In this document: piece after piece, positions 22,969 through 35,151 of the stretch
Position numbering within the stretch: position 1 is the first letter of the stretch
How the letters are laid out: every line of letters begins with the position of its first letter
Source of the DNA: Guadua angustifolia
Taxonomy: Eukaryota > Streptophyta > Magnoliopsida > Poales > Poaceae
Direction of reading: 5' to 3'
NCBI GenBank assembly: GCA_036346375.1
Contig: CM070502.1
Location: 22,482,924-22,546,923, forward strand
DNA: 64,000 nucleotides
Translations under genes and position numbers: made by a program
The notes under the pieces: generated by a model
Seen by the model: the letters and a program-made list of their open reading frames with translations, nothing else
Database searches by the model: none
What the model was told of the DNA's origin: nothing

Positions 22969-24983
22969 GAGCAAGTACAATAATACACCTCAGCTTGTCT
23001 TATAACCAAGCCAACTCAGCAAAATCCTACGTGTAGGTGAGAGAAAAGGAGAGAGAGAGATAACTAGTCGACTAATCTTGCGCCGAGCTGCAGCACGAGA
23101 AACTATGATCCAGAGGCGATTTGGCGACAAACTTGTCGATTAGAGACGCGTTTTGTGGGCCGTTTCCTTACTTTCTCGATCCCGTGAGCCTCACTTCCTT
23201 TCTCCCGTGAGCCTTGCTTCCTCTCCCTCCCGCAGCAATCCCCCACCCCCCACCATGGCGCGCCAAATCCTCTCCTCCTGGCGCCAAATCGATGATTTCA
23301 CCTTCATACGCGCCAAATCCTCTCCTCCTGAAGTTGAATCGCCTCCTTCCAGTGACGATTTAAGTTCTCCCCACAAGCTTTTCCAAGATTCTTCCATCTG
23401 AAATAGCCCTAGCCTCAAATGTCTCGCCGATCGAGCGAGAGGTGGCGCCGCCGCCTCAACCCATCCCAAGCTCGTCTGCTGCGCCGGTACTCGGGCATGG
23501 ATGTTTCTCTGCGCCACCGGCTTCCTTGCGAGCCATGCCAGTCTCTGACTCCGGCCCTTGGTGGTGCGGTTCGCCGCTACCACCGCAAGTCAGTGCTAAT
23601 GTCTTCCGCCTTTGCACTTGGTGGCTGCGCCTAGCAAAGTGGTGGTGCCGCTGCATCTTCTTCCCAAGCAATCCAAAAGGATGACATGGACTCTGATCTG
23701 CAAGAATGGTAAGCACTTAATCAGTCCCCATTATTCATCGATGCATTGAAAGGGGAAGCACCTCAAGTTCAATTCTCTGTTAATGGGAGGCAGTATAGCA
23801 CAGGCTACTACCTTGCTGATGGGATATACCCAGAATGGGCTGCCTTTGTGAAGTCAATACGTGCTCCACAGACGGAGAAACACAAGTTATTTGCAATGAC
23901 CCAAGAAGGCTGTAGGAAAGATGTGGAGCGTGCTTTTGGGGTTTTGCAGTCCCGTTTCAATATCGTGCGTCGTCCAGCACGATTGTGGAAACAGATTAGT
24001 ATTGGGAGAGTCATGAAAGCTTGCGTCATACTCCATAACATGATAGTTGAAGATGAGAAAGAGATGGCCAAATTTCCTATTGACTTGAATGAGAAGGGGA
24101 GGTCATCTATTGCTTTACCTCCTGAAGTAAAAACAGGTGGTTGCTTAGAGTTATCCGAAGTGCTACGCAGAAGAGCTACTATCCATCATCAACCAACACA
24201 TACCCAACTAAAAAAAGACTTAGTTGAGCATATTTGGGAGAAGTTTGGCAATAGGAAAAAAAAGTAATCATGACTGCAATAATTTTTCCATATATAAGCT
24301 ATTGCATCTTATTTGTTTTATAGTTTATAATACAACTCATTTACACTTCCACAATTTTTTCAGGTGATGCCAACCACAAATATTGTTTGTTCCTTGATGG
24401 TGTGATTCCTCCTCAAGGCATTATAGTCTGATTTGGTGGTTCTCACTCGAGGCATGCTAGTTTGATTTTTGTGGTCTTTTGTCAAGGAATGCTACTTTGA
24501 TTTTGGTCGTTCTTCCTAAAGGAAGGCTGCTTACAACTCTGTTGGCATCTATGGCTCATTAGCTAGTTAGTGTTAAATAAACTATAGACTTGCTTATGAT
24601 GGAATTTCTATGTAACGAGTGTAATGGCTACTTATGGTGGTAAGTCGTGTGAGGACAAGCAGATGCTTTAGTTGCCTCAATGTTAAATAAACTATCTTGT
24701 GTTGGTTCACACTATATTTGATTTATTAGTACGTGTCAATTTGCCTTAATGTTATAAGCACCTGCTATTTCTTTTAGTTCCCTTTCTATTTCTACTAGCA
24801 GCATGTATGGCCACAAAGATGGTGTTTTGGGTTGATCACCACATTTCAGATGCAAATACTACAAATTAAATGCTGTTACTTTACTAGAGCCAAGCTAACA
24901 GTCAAGCCGTTGTATGACTTATCTCTTACAATGTCTCCTGATGATGTGAACTTAGCTAATAGACTAGCTTATTGGACTTGCTC
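22969..24983 (+). mobile_element. PIF/Harbinger transposon, internally deleted
   Basis: Terminal inverted repeats GAGCAAGTACAATAA (22969) and TTATTGGACTTGCTC (ending 24983), flanked by TAA on both sides (22966-22968 and 24984-24986). This is the usual 3-bp target of PIF/Harbinger. Only the C-terminal half of the transposase remains; the first catalytic Asp region and the usual second protein are missing. Left-half open frames (23150-23680) are low-complexity and unrecognised. Confidence 0.88.
23716..24267 (+). pseudogene. PIF/Harbinger transposase, C-terminal fragment (DDE_Tnp_4)
   Basis: The reading starts at LNQSPLFIDALKGEAP (about 23716), continues YYLADGIYPEWAAFVKSI (about 23803-23856), then RKDVERAFGVLQSRF (about 23914-23958) with the third catalytic acid in VERAFG, and ends KFGNRKKK at 24267. 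This is about half of a full-length transposase. The region with the first catalytic Asp is absent because of an internal deletion near 23700. The remaining frame from 23746 is open for 173 codons. It is not expected to be active alone. Confidence 0.85.
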
Positions 24984-25806
24984 TAAGGAATATCGTTGGA
25001 ACACGGCGCGCGAGCCGCGTATCTGTCGCGCGATAAACAGACCGCATATTCGCGCGCGGCCCCATCTCCGCCGAACGCGCGCGTGCCGAAGCGACAGATT
25101 CCCGACCGCGCCCGCCGAGGGCAGACCACACCGTGCCCTCCTCCCGTGTCGCGGTGAACTGGTGATGGTCTGTGCGCGCCGTGTGCCGTGCCGTGCGCAG
25201 CTCCCCCAACCCCGGATTCCCAGTATCGCACTCGCAGTGCCCGCGTCTAGCAAGCCGGCGAGGCTGGCTGCCTGGCTGGGCGGCTTCCGCCCGCAGCTGC
25301 CGCTTCTCCTTCTGCCTTTGGTGCATCCACGGCCCGCGCCGCGTGCGCTGGTCTCCCTCCGCCTTGGTGCTTCCACCGGATCTAATGCATAGACTGGTCA
25401 CCACAAAACCGAACCTAGCAGGCACTCCCGCCATGATCCCTTCGATTGTTTAGACTTCAGAGCAACAGGCCAACGATATGGAGTGTGCTTCCAGCTAGGT
25501 GGGTGGTGACAATCTCGTTAAGTTTCTCTTTTTTTTTTTTGTTAATACTATCGTATGAACACGAACTAACCCTGAGCGAGCGAGCCGATTCAAGGTTAGT
25601 TCTTTTGGAAGATATCCATTAAGTATCCCACCCTTTGTCTCGCGCAGAGTTCACTTTGACTACCGTGTTATGATAAAAGTAGCAATGATTTGAAGCAGCT
25701 CGTTAATAGTTGAAAACAATGTGTAAATCTTAGAACACGGTATCTTTTATTCCCAATCGTAATAGATGTCACTCATGTCACCCTCTTTTGACAAGCAGAA
25801 ACCATG

Positions 25807-27005
25807 AACCACTAACCACTTGTCTTTACTGATGTTAGTGCCAGGGAAAAATATTTGGTGCGTTTACGATAGCGTGAGAATTTAGAGACTAGTATGCAAA
25901 ACCAGTACTGCCTAGTTTGAAATTCGGTTTTAAACTAATGTTTTAAGCTAACGTATAATTCTGACGCTGGAATTCAAATACAAAATCTTTAAGGCCCACA
26001 AGGAATGCATGAATATTACAGAAAAAAAAACAATCGATTAAACACAAGTTTTTCACTGGTGAATCAGTTTTGTGTCAGTATTCAGTAATGCAGAACGGAA
26101 TGCGATGGGTGCAGAATGGAATGCGAGCCGCGTATCTGTCGCGCGATAAAACAGACCGCGTATTCACGCGCGGCCCCGTCTCCGCCGAACGCGCGCGTAC
26201 GTGTCCGACTCCCACTCCCCCCGGGCCGAAGCGACGGATTCCCGACCGCGCCCGCCGAGGGCAGGCCACACCGTGCCCTCCTCCCGTGTCGCGGTGAACT
26301 GGTGATGGTCTGTGCCTGTGCGCGCGCGGTTACTTCGGAAGAGCCGTGTGCCGTGCCGTACGTGCCATGCGCAGCTCCCCCAACCCCGGATTCCCAGTAT
26401 CCCACTCGCAGTGCCCGCGTCTAGTAAGCCGGCGAGGCTGGCTGGCTGGCTGGCTGGCTGGGCGGCTTCCGCCCGCAGCTGCCGCTCCTCCGTCTGCCTT
26501 GTTGCATCCACGGCTCGCGCCGCGTGCGCTGGTCTCCCTCCGCCTTGGTGGCTTCCACCGGATATAATGCATAGACTAGTCACCACAAAACCGAACCTAG
26601 CAGGCACTCCGCCATGTGACCCCTTCGATTGTTTAGACTTCAGAGCAACAGGCCAACCATATGGAGTGTGCTTCCAGCTAGGTGGGTGACAAGCTCGTTA
26701 AGTTTCTCTTTCTTTTTTTTTTTGGGTTAATACTATCGATTGAACACGAACTAACCCTGAGCGAGCGAGCCGATTCAAGGTTAGTTCTTTTTGGAAGATA
26801 TCCATTAAGTATCCTACCCTTTGTCTCGCGCAGCACCCTTTGTCTCGCGCAGAGTTCACTTTGACTACTGTGTTATGATAAAAGTAGCAATGATTTGCAG
26901 CAACTCGTTAATAGTTGAAAACAATGTGTAAAACTTAGAACACGGTATCTTTTATTCCCAATCGTAATAGATGTCACTCATGTCACCCTCTTTTGACAAG
27001 CAGAA
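25807..27005. repeat. Tandem duplication, copy 2
   Basis: Uninterrupted copy of the unit described at 22571-25806. It ends at about 27005 (CTCTTTTGACAAGCAGAAAC), just beyond the 3' end of the G6PDH gene. A GGCT tetranucleotide run near 26440 is longer than in copy 1. Confidence 0.85.
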
Positions 27006-27128
27006 ACTTCTTATTACAAAGGCCCTTGCATATTACTACAGGCCCAAGTGTTTTTTTCCCGAAGAAACTGTTGGTAAACCCAGATTAAACAGCACAACCT
27101 TCTCTGGTTAAACGGTACTTGATAAAAG

Positions 27129-30100
27129 CTAAAATTTTGCAAGGGTGGGTGGTATCCATATGTACCCATGGGTCTGCACATACCCCATCCTCTTGCTCAG
27201 TTCATCAGCCTCTGAAGGGCCTCTTGTTCCTGGTTCGTATGGAAGAGCCTTCAGCTTGCCAGCATCGATGTCGTGCAACAAAGGAGTGAAGATCTCCCAA
27301 GCAGCCTGAAACCAGCAAACAGAGTGTCGGGATTCAGCAGGGAGTCCCCTGCAAAAGAAGTACGAATGTAAATAGTACCACAAACCTTCAGCTCATCTCG
27401 GCGAACAAAGTGCTGCTGGTCGCCTCTTATCCTGTCAAAACAAATATTGGTATCCAAAAGTAGATCGAGAGTAAGTTCTTGCAGACAAAAGTTGATAAAA
27501 TTTCAGGTCTCTCTGAAGTGCTGAGCATAAGGTGTGAATCGTGCAGGAGACTGAAATCAGCGTACTAGAAACAAATTTAGCATTAGGATGGAGTAGCACG
27601 TACGTGTCCAAGATGAGACGTTCATACGCTTCTGGGATTTTTACATCTTGGTACCGTACCCCATAGGATAAATCCAGTTCGCTTTGTTCAGTTGCCATTT
27701 CTAATCCAGGTTTCTTCACCTGCAACAGTTCATGCAGTTTATTTAGAAATTATAAATTGACAGTTCTGCTGTATCTTCTATCTTCGACCAAAATAAAATT
27801 TTCACAAAGTGGAGTTTACAGAAGCTGTACATACAGTCAGTTTCATATACATGGCTTCTGATGGCTGCAGGCGTATAACAAATTCGTTCCTTCCTTGCTT
27901 CTTGCCTTTAACAGGGTAAAATAAAAACACAGAGCTTTAGATACTGTTTGTAGAGACAAACAAGAGTGGACGGAATTGTATTGATTCAAACAAAAATCCA
28001 TGGCAGTAATAACAAGAGAAAGGTAATCTTTTAAGACAAACATGTTTGTAGCATTTAGCTGTGTTGATACCCCCCCCCCCACACACACACAGCTAAGGCT
28101 TAGGAGTACATTGGGGTTTAAACGTTATCATTTATGCCAGATTTCTTGAGCCTATAACTCACGAGGAAAATTATCAATTCTCTTCTAAAGGTAATAAATG
28201 CACAATTTGTTAACTTTATGCCGCATTTCTTGATCTCTACTACTCGTGAGAAAATGATCAATACCCCTTCAAAGGTACTAAACACACACAAGCAGGGTCA
28301 ACCTATGTCAAAGAATCAGCAACTATACATCTATAACAATTAGTAAGGTACTAAGGTCAAACTGAAAGTAATAATCTTAGCTGTTAAAAGAAAGGAATAA
28401 TCTTAGTGCAAATTAAGTATCCTAGCATGTAGTAAACCATCTCATGCTTAACTATGGTGATTGTTACAAGGAGTGTGCTCAAAATGAGGTATCGCTTCAT
28501 CACATAGATTTAGAAAGTACTTTCTTTCATATCAAAGCAATGGTATATTCTACATTACTCAATATCGAAAAAAAAAAGAATTTGTCTTTCCAACAGCCTG
28601 TCACCACTAACTCTTGATTAAGATATTTCAGAAGAAAGTGATTTCGCATGCTAGTTAGTGGCCTTGCAAGAACGGACTTGATGATGACATGTTTGAAAAT
28701 AGAACATTTAGTACATACATCTGAAAATGTCACCCGGAGCATCCTTGAACTGCACACGAATCTCTGCTTTCCTAGAGTTTAGTGCTTTACCAGCCTTGAG
28801 GATGAAAGGAACTCCTGCAGCACACAATTATTCATTTGTTGGTGCTGAAAGATAAGATACCAGTATCCAGAGATTCAGAAGTAGATTGCAATGCAGCTTC
28901 ATTTTGCCAGGACAAAATTGACATATGCAAAATGGAATTTTCGAATCAAAAGCAGAATCTTTTATGCACAATGCAGTGCAAACAAAACTCTAGTCCTGAA
29001 GAAAAGGGGGTTCAGTGGAACAACAATGTGGAGGTTGGATTAAAGAAGTATGCAAAACTTGATGCTGTGACTTTTGAATTTATAATAATCTTGTAACATA
29101 TACCTTCCCATCTTTCATTGTGTACCCTTAGTACAACAGATGCAAAAGTAGGGGTGTTGGAGTCTTCTGGCACCGTAGGGTCATCCTTGTAGCCATCGTA
29201 TTGTCCAAGGACAACCTCATCATGCTTTACAGGATTCACTGATTGAAGAACCTGATCATGATTTTAAAAGGCAAATGAATGTATTTGTAAACAACAATAA
29301 ATGATGAAGGATATAAGATTCATACTTTGGTATCACATCAAGAAAAGCCCGAAGACAGATTTTCTGTTAAGTAGAACCACAAAATGTAGTATAGTTGGTT
29401 GATAAAAATAAAGAGATGTAAGAACCTTGACTTTTTCATCTCTTATGTGCTCGGGCTTAAGAGAGACAGGCTTTTCCATAGCCACCAAACAGAAGACCTG
29501 AACATAAGAGAAATAGTCAATAACAAGAGATCTCGATTTCTTAAAAGTGAAAACAATGTAATTCTCTTCCAAGGAATTCTAATAGGTAACAGGTAGCTGC
29601 ACTGCTTGCTCAGAAGATTTTTTTAACATAAGAACAGTGATGCGACAAAACAATAATTATTCTGGATGATTGTGAGAAATGTTGGGCAGTCCACACAGTA
29701 CATAATTGCTACTATAGATTCACAAGGAGGTAAATGTACAAAAATTGTTTGCAAAATTGTGCTACAAACTTAAAAAAAAATCCAAGTGTTATCTTTACCT
29801 GCAACAAATGGTTCTGAATGATATCACGAATAATACTGCAGCAACAAAAGTGATGTCAGAGATTCACACTGCTAGAAGAGGAATAACAATACACGGGCCC
29901 CCTCTAAGTGTTAAATAACATAAACACCAGAATGCAGTCAAATTTTTTGTCTTAAAACCAGTTGAGTGGTGAGTAGCCATGGATTTTGAATTCAGAGAAA
30001 ATTGGTGGCCATAAAGTTTAAAGACTTTTAAGTGTCTTTTGAAAAAACCAAAGCTATCAGAAATGTGTAATTGGTTTATTTTCAAATGCACAATTGCACA

Positions 30101-32723
30101 TGATCAAGGGACTTAATTGGACCAGTGGCGAACCATTTACAAAATATAGAAGTGATGTTCTACACCACAGTTCCACAGTCACTCGAATGTCCTTAGAACA
30201 AAATGTTTTCAGTAAAAGAACTTCCATGCAAAACATAGTTATTTGCAACATACCCATATTGATCAAAATATCCTCCACGTCCTTCAGTTCCAAAGTCCTC
30301 CTTGAATACAATCTGAACAACAGATATATTACATGCAAGCACATTCAGTTGGATCATCCAAATATATAGCTTTTCTAACCACAATTTTTAATTTTAAACA
30401 AATAGCAAAGGATGCTGGAGATGTTACGTGAAAGTTACGCAAAACTATTGGCAGGGAGAAACAAGGATCTACGACTTTTAGAGAAAGAATGCAAAGTTCT
30501 GGTCCTGGGATAGCAGTTGATAGTTAAAGAGTTTTTAGTTTAGTCAGACTTGTGTGGTTCTGGTATCTTAGTCAGTATCATTTTGAATGTTTCAGCTGAT
30601 GACGTAGTTTCATCTTCTCTTGTTGTGTTGCGTCAGGTTGTGGGTGTGTAATCAACTCTGTTTCATTAATGAAATAATGGAACTCCCTTGTTCCAAAAAA
30701 AAAAAAAACCCCCGAAGGACGCACTCCAGGATTTGAAATCTAACTAAGATTTAAGAAATTAAAAAATGAAAGTGTTCTAAACACCTATGGAAGTATCTTA
30801 CCTGTACGTTATCAATATTATCACGATTCCAGAGAGGCAAAAACAAGCGGTTTGCGAAACGAAGCACGAGCTGCAAATATGACAATATGAGAAACAGTTG
30901 CATGTAGGAAATAAACAGCTCACTGAAGTCAAACAACTCACCAAGTTTTGGACCAATTCTTTTCCTAAGTAGTGGTCAATTCTATAGAGTTGTTGTTCAT
31001 CAAACAATTCTCCAAGTTGGGTGCTAAGTTCCTCTGCAGAGTCCAAGTCCTTCCCAAAGGGCTTTTCAACAATAACCCTTGCCCAGCCAGTATGTGAAGC
31101 TGAATGTACAACATGAGTGGATACCATGAATCTTTAACATGGGAGAAATGGAAAATAAAAGATAGCATAGTACAATTTCAAAATTATCTGAACTTGAGAA
31201 AATTAAAGAATCAATCTTGATTTCCTTTATTTACTTGTGCGTTATGACATGAAAGGTCATAAATAATCCAGAGCAAAGAATCATTGCTGCACCCAAATTG
31301 TTTCCAGAAAACCACAAAATTTGAAAGACTATATTAACCTATTTTGTTCATTTTTCATCAGCCTCAAACTCACAGTGAAAGAGCAACGTGGAGAAACAAG
31401 AGTGCACAACTCACAACTGGTAGCAAACTGGTGTGCTCAGAAATTGAATCATGCTTACAGCAACAAAGTTGGAACTTTGCATGCTCCGATCCACAAGGTA
31501 AACATTTATTTAAAGAATTGAAAACACGAATGGATGTTAAATACTTAATGAAGTCCGCTATTTTTCTTATATTTCAGGCATTGTTATTGCATAGCTCCAG
31601 TATTTGTACTTCCAAGTTCTAACGAAGTGAAGTACCTTACAAAGTTCAGAGGGAGGGGGGGCATAAACTTAGGAAAAGTCACTCACAAGGGTTCATGCAA
31701 TACAATCTTATCATTTTGCACACTGAGGGATAGACTGATGGAGGCAATGCCAAATAAAATAGTCTACGGGAGCTTCCTGGTTGGTTATTCGACGCTGTTT
31801 CATGCTCTGAAATTGTCTCGTTTAACAATTCAAATCCTTCCCCACTATCATAGGAACCACTAACATATTTAATCTGTAAGAAAATTCAGCGTGGTCACAA
31901 TATTGAACACATCAGCAGTATGCATAATATTAGAAACTAATTCCAAAAACTGTGAAAGATGTTCATCGTTGAACAAATCAGGAGCTATGCATAATATTAG
32001 ACACTTACTAATTTCAAAAATTGTGAAAGATGTTCAGCTGAAGCTCCTTTGAGGTATCTGCAACCATAAAAACATGATATTCAGAAAGGAAAAAAAAAGG
32101 ATGTAATTAAGATTTCTAGAATACTGAAAAATGGAGGAAACAGGAAGGGCTTCAGCATACAAACCATACTGAATTATTTATGCATGAAATCCTTATATTT
32201 AATTCGAGGAATATGGATCTTACCCACGAATGCGTTCTCTTAATCCATCATCAGAAAGATTTGATCTTGCATACCCAAATATATGGACTTCTTCAGATTG
32301 TAGAAATCCCTAATGATATCAGATAGTAAGATTCGAAAAATATGTGCCAACCTGAGAAACATTATGTATATGACATGCAATGCATTATACAATGATTTTC
32401 TCCTATTTCTGTACACTCGAGTGCAAGCTGATTAATTCAACACAGATGGATCAACTTTTGCACAAGTTTACTCATTTTGCATCACTTTTTTAATATTTTG
32501 TATAGTTAATATGCAAGAAAGCTAGTAATGATCAAATTACCTGCTGAAAGAGATGAAAGAGTGCCGGGAAAGTTTTCTTCTTAGCAAGGTCTCCAGAAGC
32601 ACCAAGTACGACAATGGACAAGCAACCGGACTCTGAAGAAAGGTCTAGGTCCTTCAAATCTGACAAAGAACGAAAGCTACTCCGGGCCGATGATGGGGTA
32701 GATCCAGACGATCCTCCTGACAT
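27129..32723 (-). CDS. G6PD: Glucose-6-phosphate 1-dehydrogenase, cytosolic isoform, 15 coding exons
   Basis: Oxidises glucose 6-phosphate to 6-phosphogluconolactone with NADP+, the first step of the oxidative pentose phosphate pathway, supplying NADPH. Coding exons (5' to 3'): 32541-32723, 32224-32309, 32009-32057, 31687-31873, 30942-31099, 30802-30870, 30254-30312, 29799-29835, 29426-29497, 29104-29251, 28719-28814, 27835-27905, 27604-27719, 27386-27431, 27129-27305. All have GT-AG introns and keep phase, giving 517 residues. Visible motifs: NADP-binding GASGDLA (residues 41-47), EKPFGK (180-185), and the active-site RIDHYLGKE (208-216). The N-terminus (MSGGSSGSTPSS) is not a plastid transit peptide, so the enzyme is predicted cytosolic. 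The length fits cytosolic plant G6PDH. No lesions seen. Confidence 0.95.
28070..28091. repeat. (C)n(AC)n microsatellite in a G6PDH intron
   Basis: About ten C followed by an AC run, within the intron between 27906 and 28718. A likely length-variable marker. Confidence 0.85.
30540..30711 (+). mobile_element. Possible LINE 3' tail in a G6PDH intron
   Basis: The plus strand shows ...GTTTCATTAATGAAATAATGG followed by a run of 13-14 A (30698-30711), like the 3' ends of plant LINEs. The left limit and target duplication were not determined. It lies in the intron between exons 30254-30312 and 30802-30870, so it does not affect coding. Confidence 0.35.
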
Positions 32724-33600
32724 GATAAACTGTATGGTTTTCTTCGTCCTTCAGAGATAAACCTAAGAATATTGTAAAGGCACAATTAGTCACGAAATGT
32801 ATGAGTTGTTCAAACAAATAAGTTAGAATCTAGCATTTAAAAGTAGAGTAAACAAATTGACAGTATAAATAAAAAGGGGCATCTTCAAAGACCACAATGA
32901 AGCAGTACAACTCAATTTACTAATCTCGTTACTAGTTGCCCGTATTTTGTTAATCAAACTGACGTATGCAGCAAAAATGCAAGAAATGCATACAATTCAT
33001 GACTACAATACGTGAGAAATGTCCCAGCAATCAGTGGCTCAACACAAGGATGTTCCCCCCTAGAAAAAACTTATTTCATAAGAAGATTAGGTCACTACAC
33101 CAGCAAACTACCGAATAAGATATTAAGGAGGAAGAGATCCAGCACATTCCAACCAACCCCAACCAAAACAGAGCAGCCCAAAGAACCAACCGACCGACTA
33201 ACAAACGCACGATCCCCGAAAATAACTGAACAAATTCTAGTGCATGCACAGTTCCATTAAATGGAACGTCGAATTATGAAACATACTACGTTACGAACCA
33301 GGAAACAAGAAGACCAGGGCATCTATAAGCCAAGAACAAAATCAGATCCACAGCAACATAAACATAGGACAGAAGACTTGCCAGCAACGAGATTCCAAGC
33401 CGCAGCGCGATCCTTTCCTTCGGGAGTGGAATCGATGGCGCAGAACTCTGAAACAAGACCCCCGGCCGATCAATCAAGAACACCCAACAATAGGAATCGC
33501 AGTCGTCGGTAGCTGTATACAGGGAGGAGGACAAGACCAACGAGTGACGATGTGATTTCACTTCCGAAGGAGGCAGGTGTTGGGAATTTTTCTTGGGTGG
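32724..33600 (-). other. G6PDH 5' untranslated region with probable leader intron
   Basis: Upstream of the ATG the minus strand has a good 3' splice site (TTCTTAG, about 32763-32768), leaving 39 nt of leader (32724-32762) next to the start codon. The first leader exon probably lies within about 33380-33590, downstream of the TATA box. The exact donor was not resolved. Confidence 0.55.
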
Positions 33601-33601
33601 G

Positions 33602-33608
33602 ATTTATA
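33602..33608 (-). promoter_or_regulatory. TATA box of G6PDH
   Basis: TATAAAT on the minus strand, about 0.88 kb upstream of the ATG. This is consistent with a leader interrupted by an intron. Confidence 0.5.
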
Positions 33609-33719
33609 ATGGAGAGATCGCTCTCGTTTCCTTCCTCGCCGCCGCTTTTATACTTGCGGACTCGCCGTCGGCGTCCCTGCGGCTTTGACCGGACTACCAT
33701 CCATCCCACCAACCCTTAC

Positions 33720-34357
33720 TCTGTTGGCTGTTGCTCTGCCGGACATGTAAAATTGGTAATTTACAAAAGATTCCTCGGAAAAAAGTGAGCATAGCAGTAA
33801 CGAAAACAAAGCATACAGCTTTGAAACGGAGGATTTCAGGGGAGAAAAATGCTTCGAAAGGGAGAGTTGAATTGTGTGGAAAAGTGAATAGTTAATCAAA
33901 TATTCAAATTGCGTCTTACAGTAAGAGGGCGTGTTTCTAGGCAAGCATTCACGTGTGTGTACGTGTGCATCTTCTTTGATCGATTTTTTTCTCTATCTTA
34001 TAGTAATAGACAACAGAGGGATCGTAATTACATCCTCATCCACTAGTTTACAGTTCTTAATCAAACTAGATGATATTCCTCGTATTGCTGTGTGAATTGT
34101 TAGCGATGCAGCACAGAAACAGAACTTGTTTAATATGGAAAAGGGATGCAATATCTCATATTATAAAGAACTAGAGACCCCCAAATGGTAGGCGCAGCCG
34201 GCGTTGGGTGTGGTGTGGACAAGGCGTGGCCGTCCACGGCAGAGATGGGGACAACGGGAATGGAAGCTCATGATTCATTTCCGCGTGCGACGAGGAGGTT
34301 GAAGTCGTGAAGGGGAAGTGTAACCAAGCAGGTAATAGTGCCTAATGAGGAGATTTA
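33720..34357. other. Upstream region of G6PDH, no gene seen
   Basis: AT-rich with ACGTG-containing stretches near 33950-33970. No coding region recognised. Confidence 0.4.
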
Positions 34358-34843
34358 GAGCCTGTTTGGTAGGGATAAAGTTGAAAATTTTAAACTTCAT
34401 CGATTCATGAAATTTGTGAATATTAAGATCTGTTTTGTTGAGCTCTGCCCCGCCTTCTGAGTGAATCTGTGAGCTCACAACAGCAATGATTTTTTCGATA
34501 ATCGCTCCTGGGTGTTCCTGTGAAGTGATTCTCCGAAATGAACTAGGGCCGGAAGTCTAAAAAGTTGCTTCTCCGATTCACTCCCAACAAAGAGTCGGTT
34601 CTCCATAGAGTTTATCCTATGGATTAGTTGAGAATCACTTTCAATGACAGAATCACTTCTCTCGAGAATCACTTCTAACAGAGAATCGAATCGAGGAGCT
34701 CTACCAAACAGCCCTAAGAGTGTTTAGATGGATCATCTTGTTTAAATTTTAGACTGAAAATATAAACTTAATTCACTTTATTTTAACCTATAAGTTTCAG
34801 ATCTCAGGTGAAACTAGAATTTGGAGCTCTACCAAACAGGTCC
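34358..34843. mobile_element. Tourist-like MITE with a second MITE nested in it
   Basis: The outer ends are GAGCCTGTTTGGTAG (34358) and CTACCAAACAGGTC (ending 34843), bordered by TTA and TAA. Within it, about 34433-34713 starts GATCTGTTTTGTTGAGCTC and ends GAGCTCTACCAAACAGCCC, a related element. Next to it, 34850-34980 carries a further GGAGCTCTTTGGTTCC start. Confidence 0.6.
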
Positions 34844-35151
34844 TAAGGAGCTCTTTGGTTCCTAGTCTACCGAAATCTTACCAAATATTGGTGACGTCAT
34901 TAAAATTTAGCTAATACTTGATTTGTTACTAATATTTGGTATTACCCTCAAAATTTTAGTAATGCTCAGTAACTTTCTTGCCAAAACATGGGCGGTACGT
35001 GGGCAGCCTAGTTGCCTCACGAATCATTGAAGTTGTATCCTTGTGTCATCTAAAACTACTATGTCCTGTTTAGATGAGCGGTAATTTTTTAGAAAGTTTT
35101 GAGATATAGTTTAAATTTAAATTAGATCGTAAAACATTCCACTAAAATACA

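Larger units (their letters stand above)
22571..25806. repeat. Tandem duplication, copy 1 (contains a PIF/Harbinger insertion)
   Basis: 22571-22880 matches 25807-26115, and 25005-25806 matches 26122-27005, nearly base for base with small indels. Between the two matching parts of copy 1 lie 88 bp absent from copy 2 and the Harbinger element. GC-rich open frames in the second half (for example 24983-25434) are diverged between the copies and are not convincing genes. Confidence 0.85.

Noticed and set aside
24964..25434. Long GC-rich frames in the tandem duplication (also 26164-26607) as genes
   Set aside because: The two copies differ by frame-breaking indels and the frames overlap on both strands, the pattern of chance frames in GC-rich DNA.
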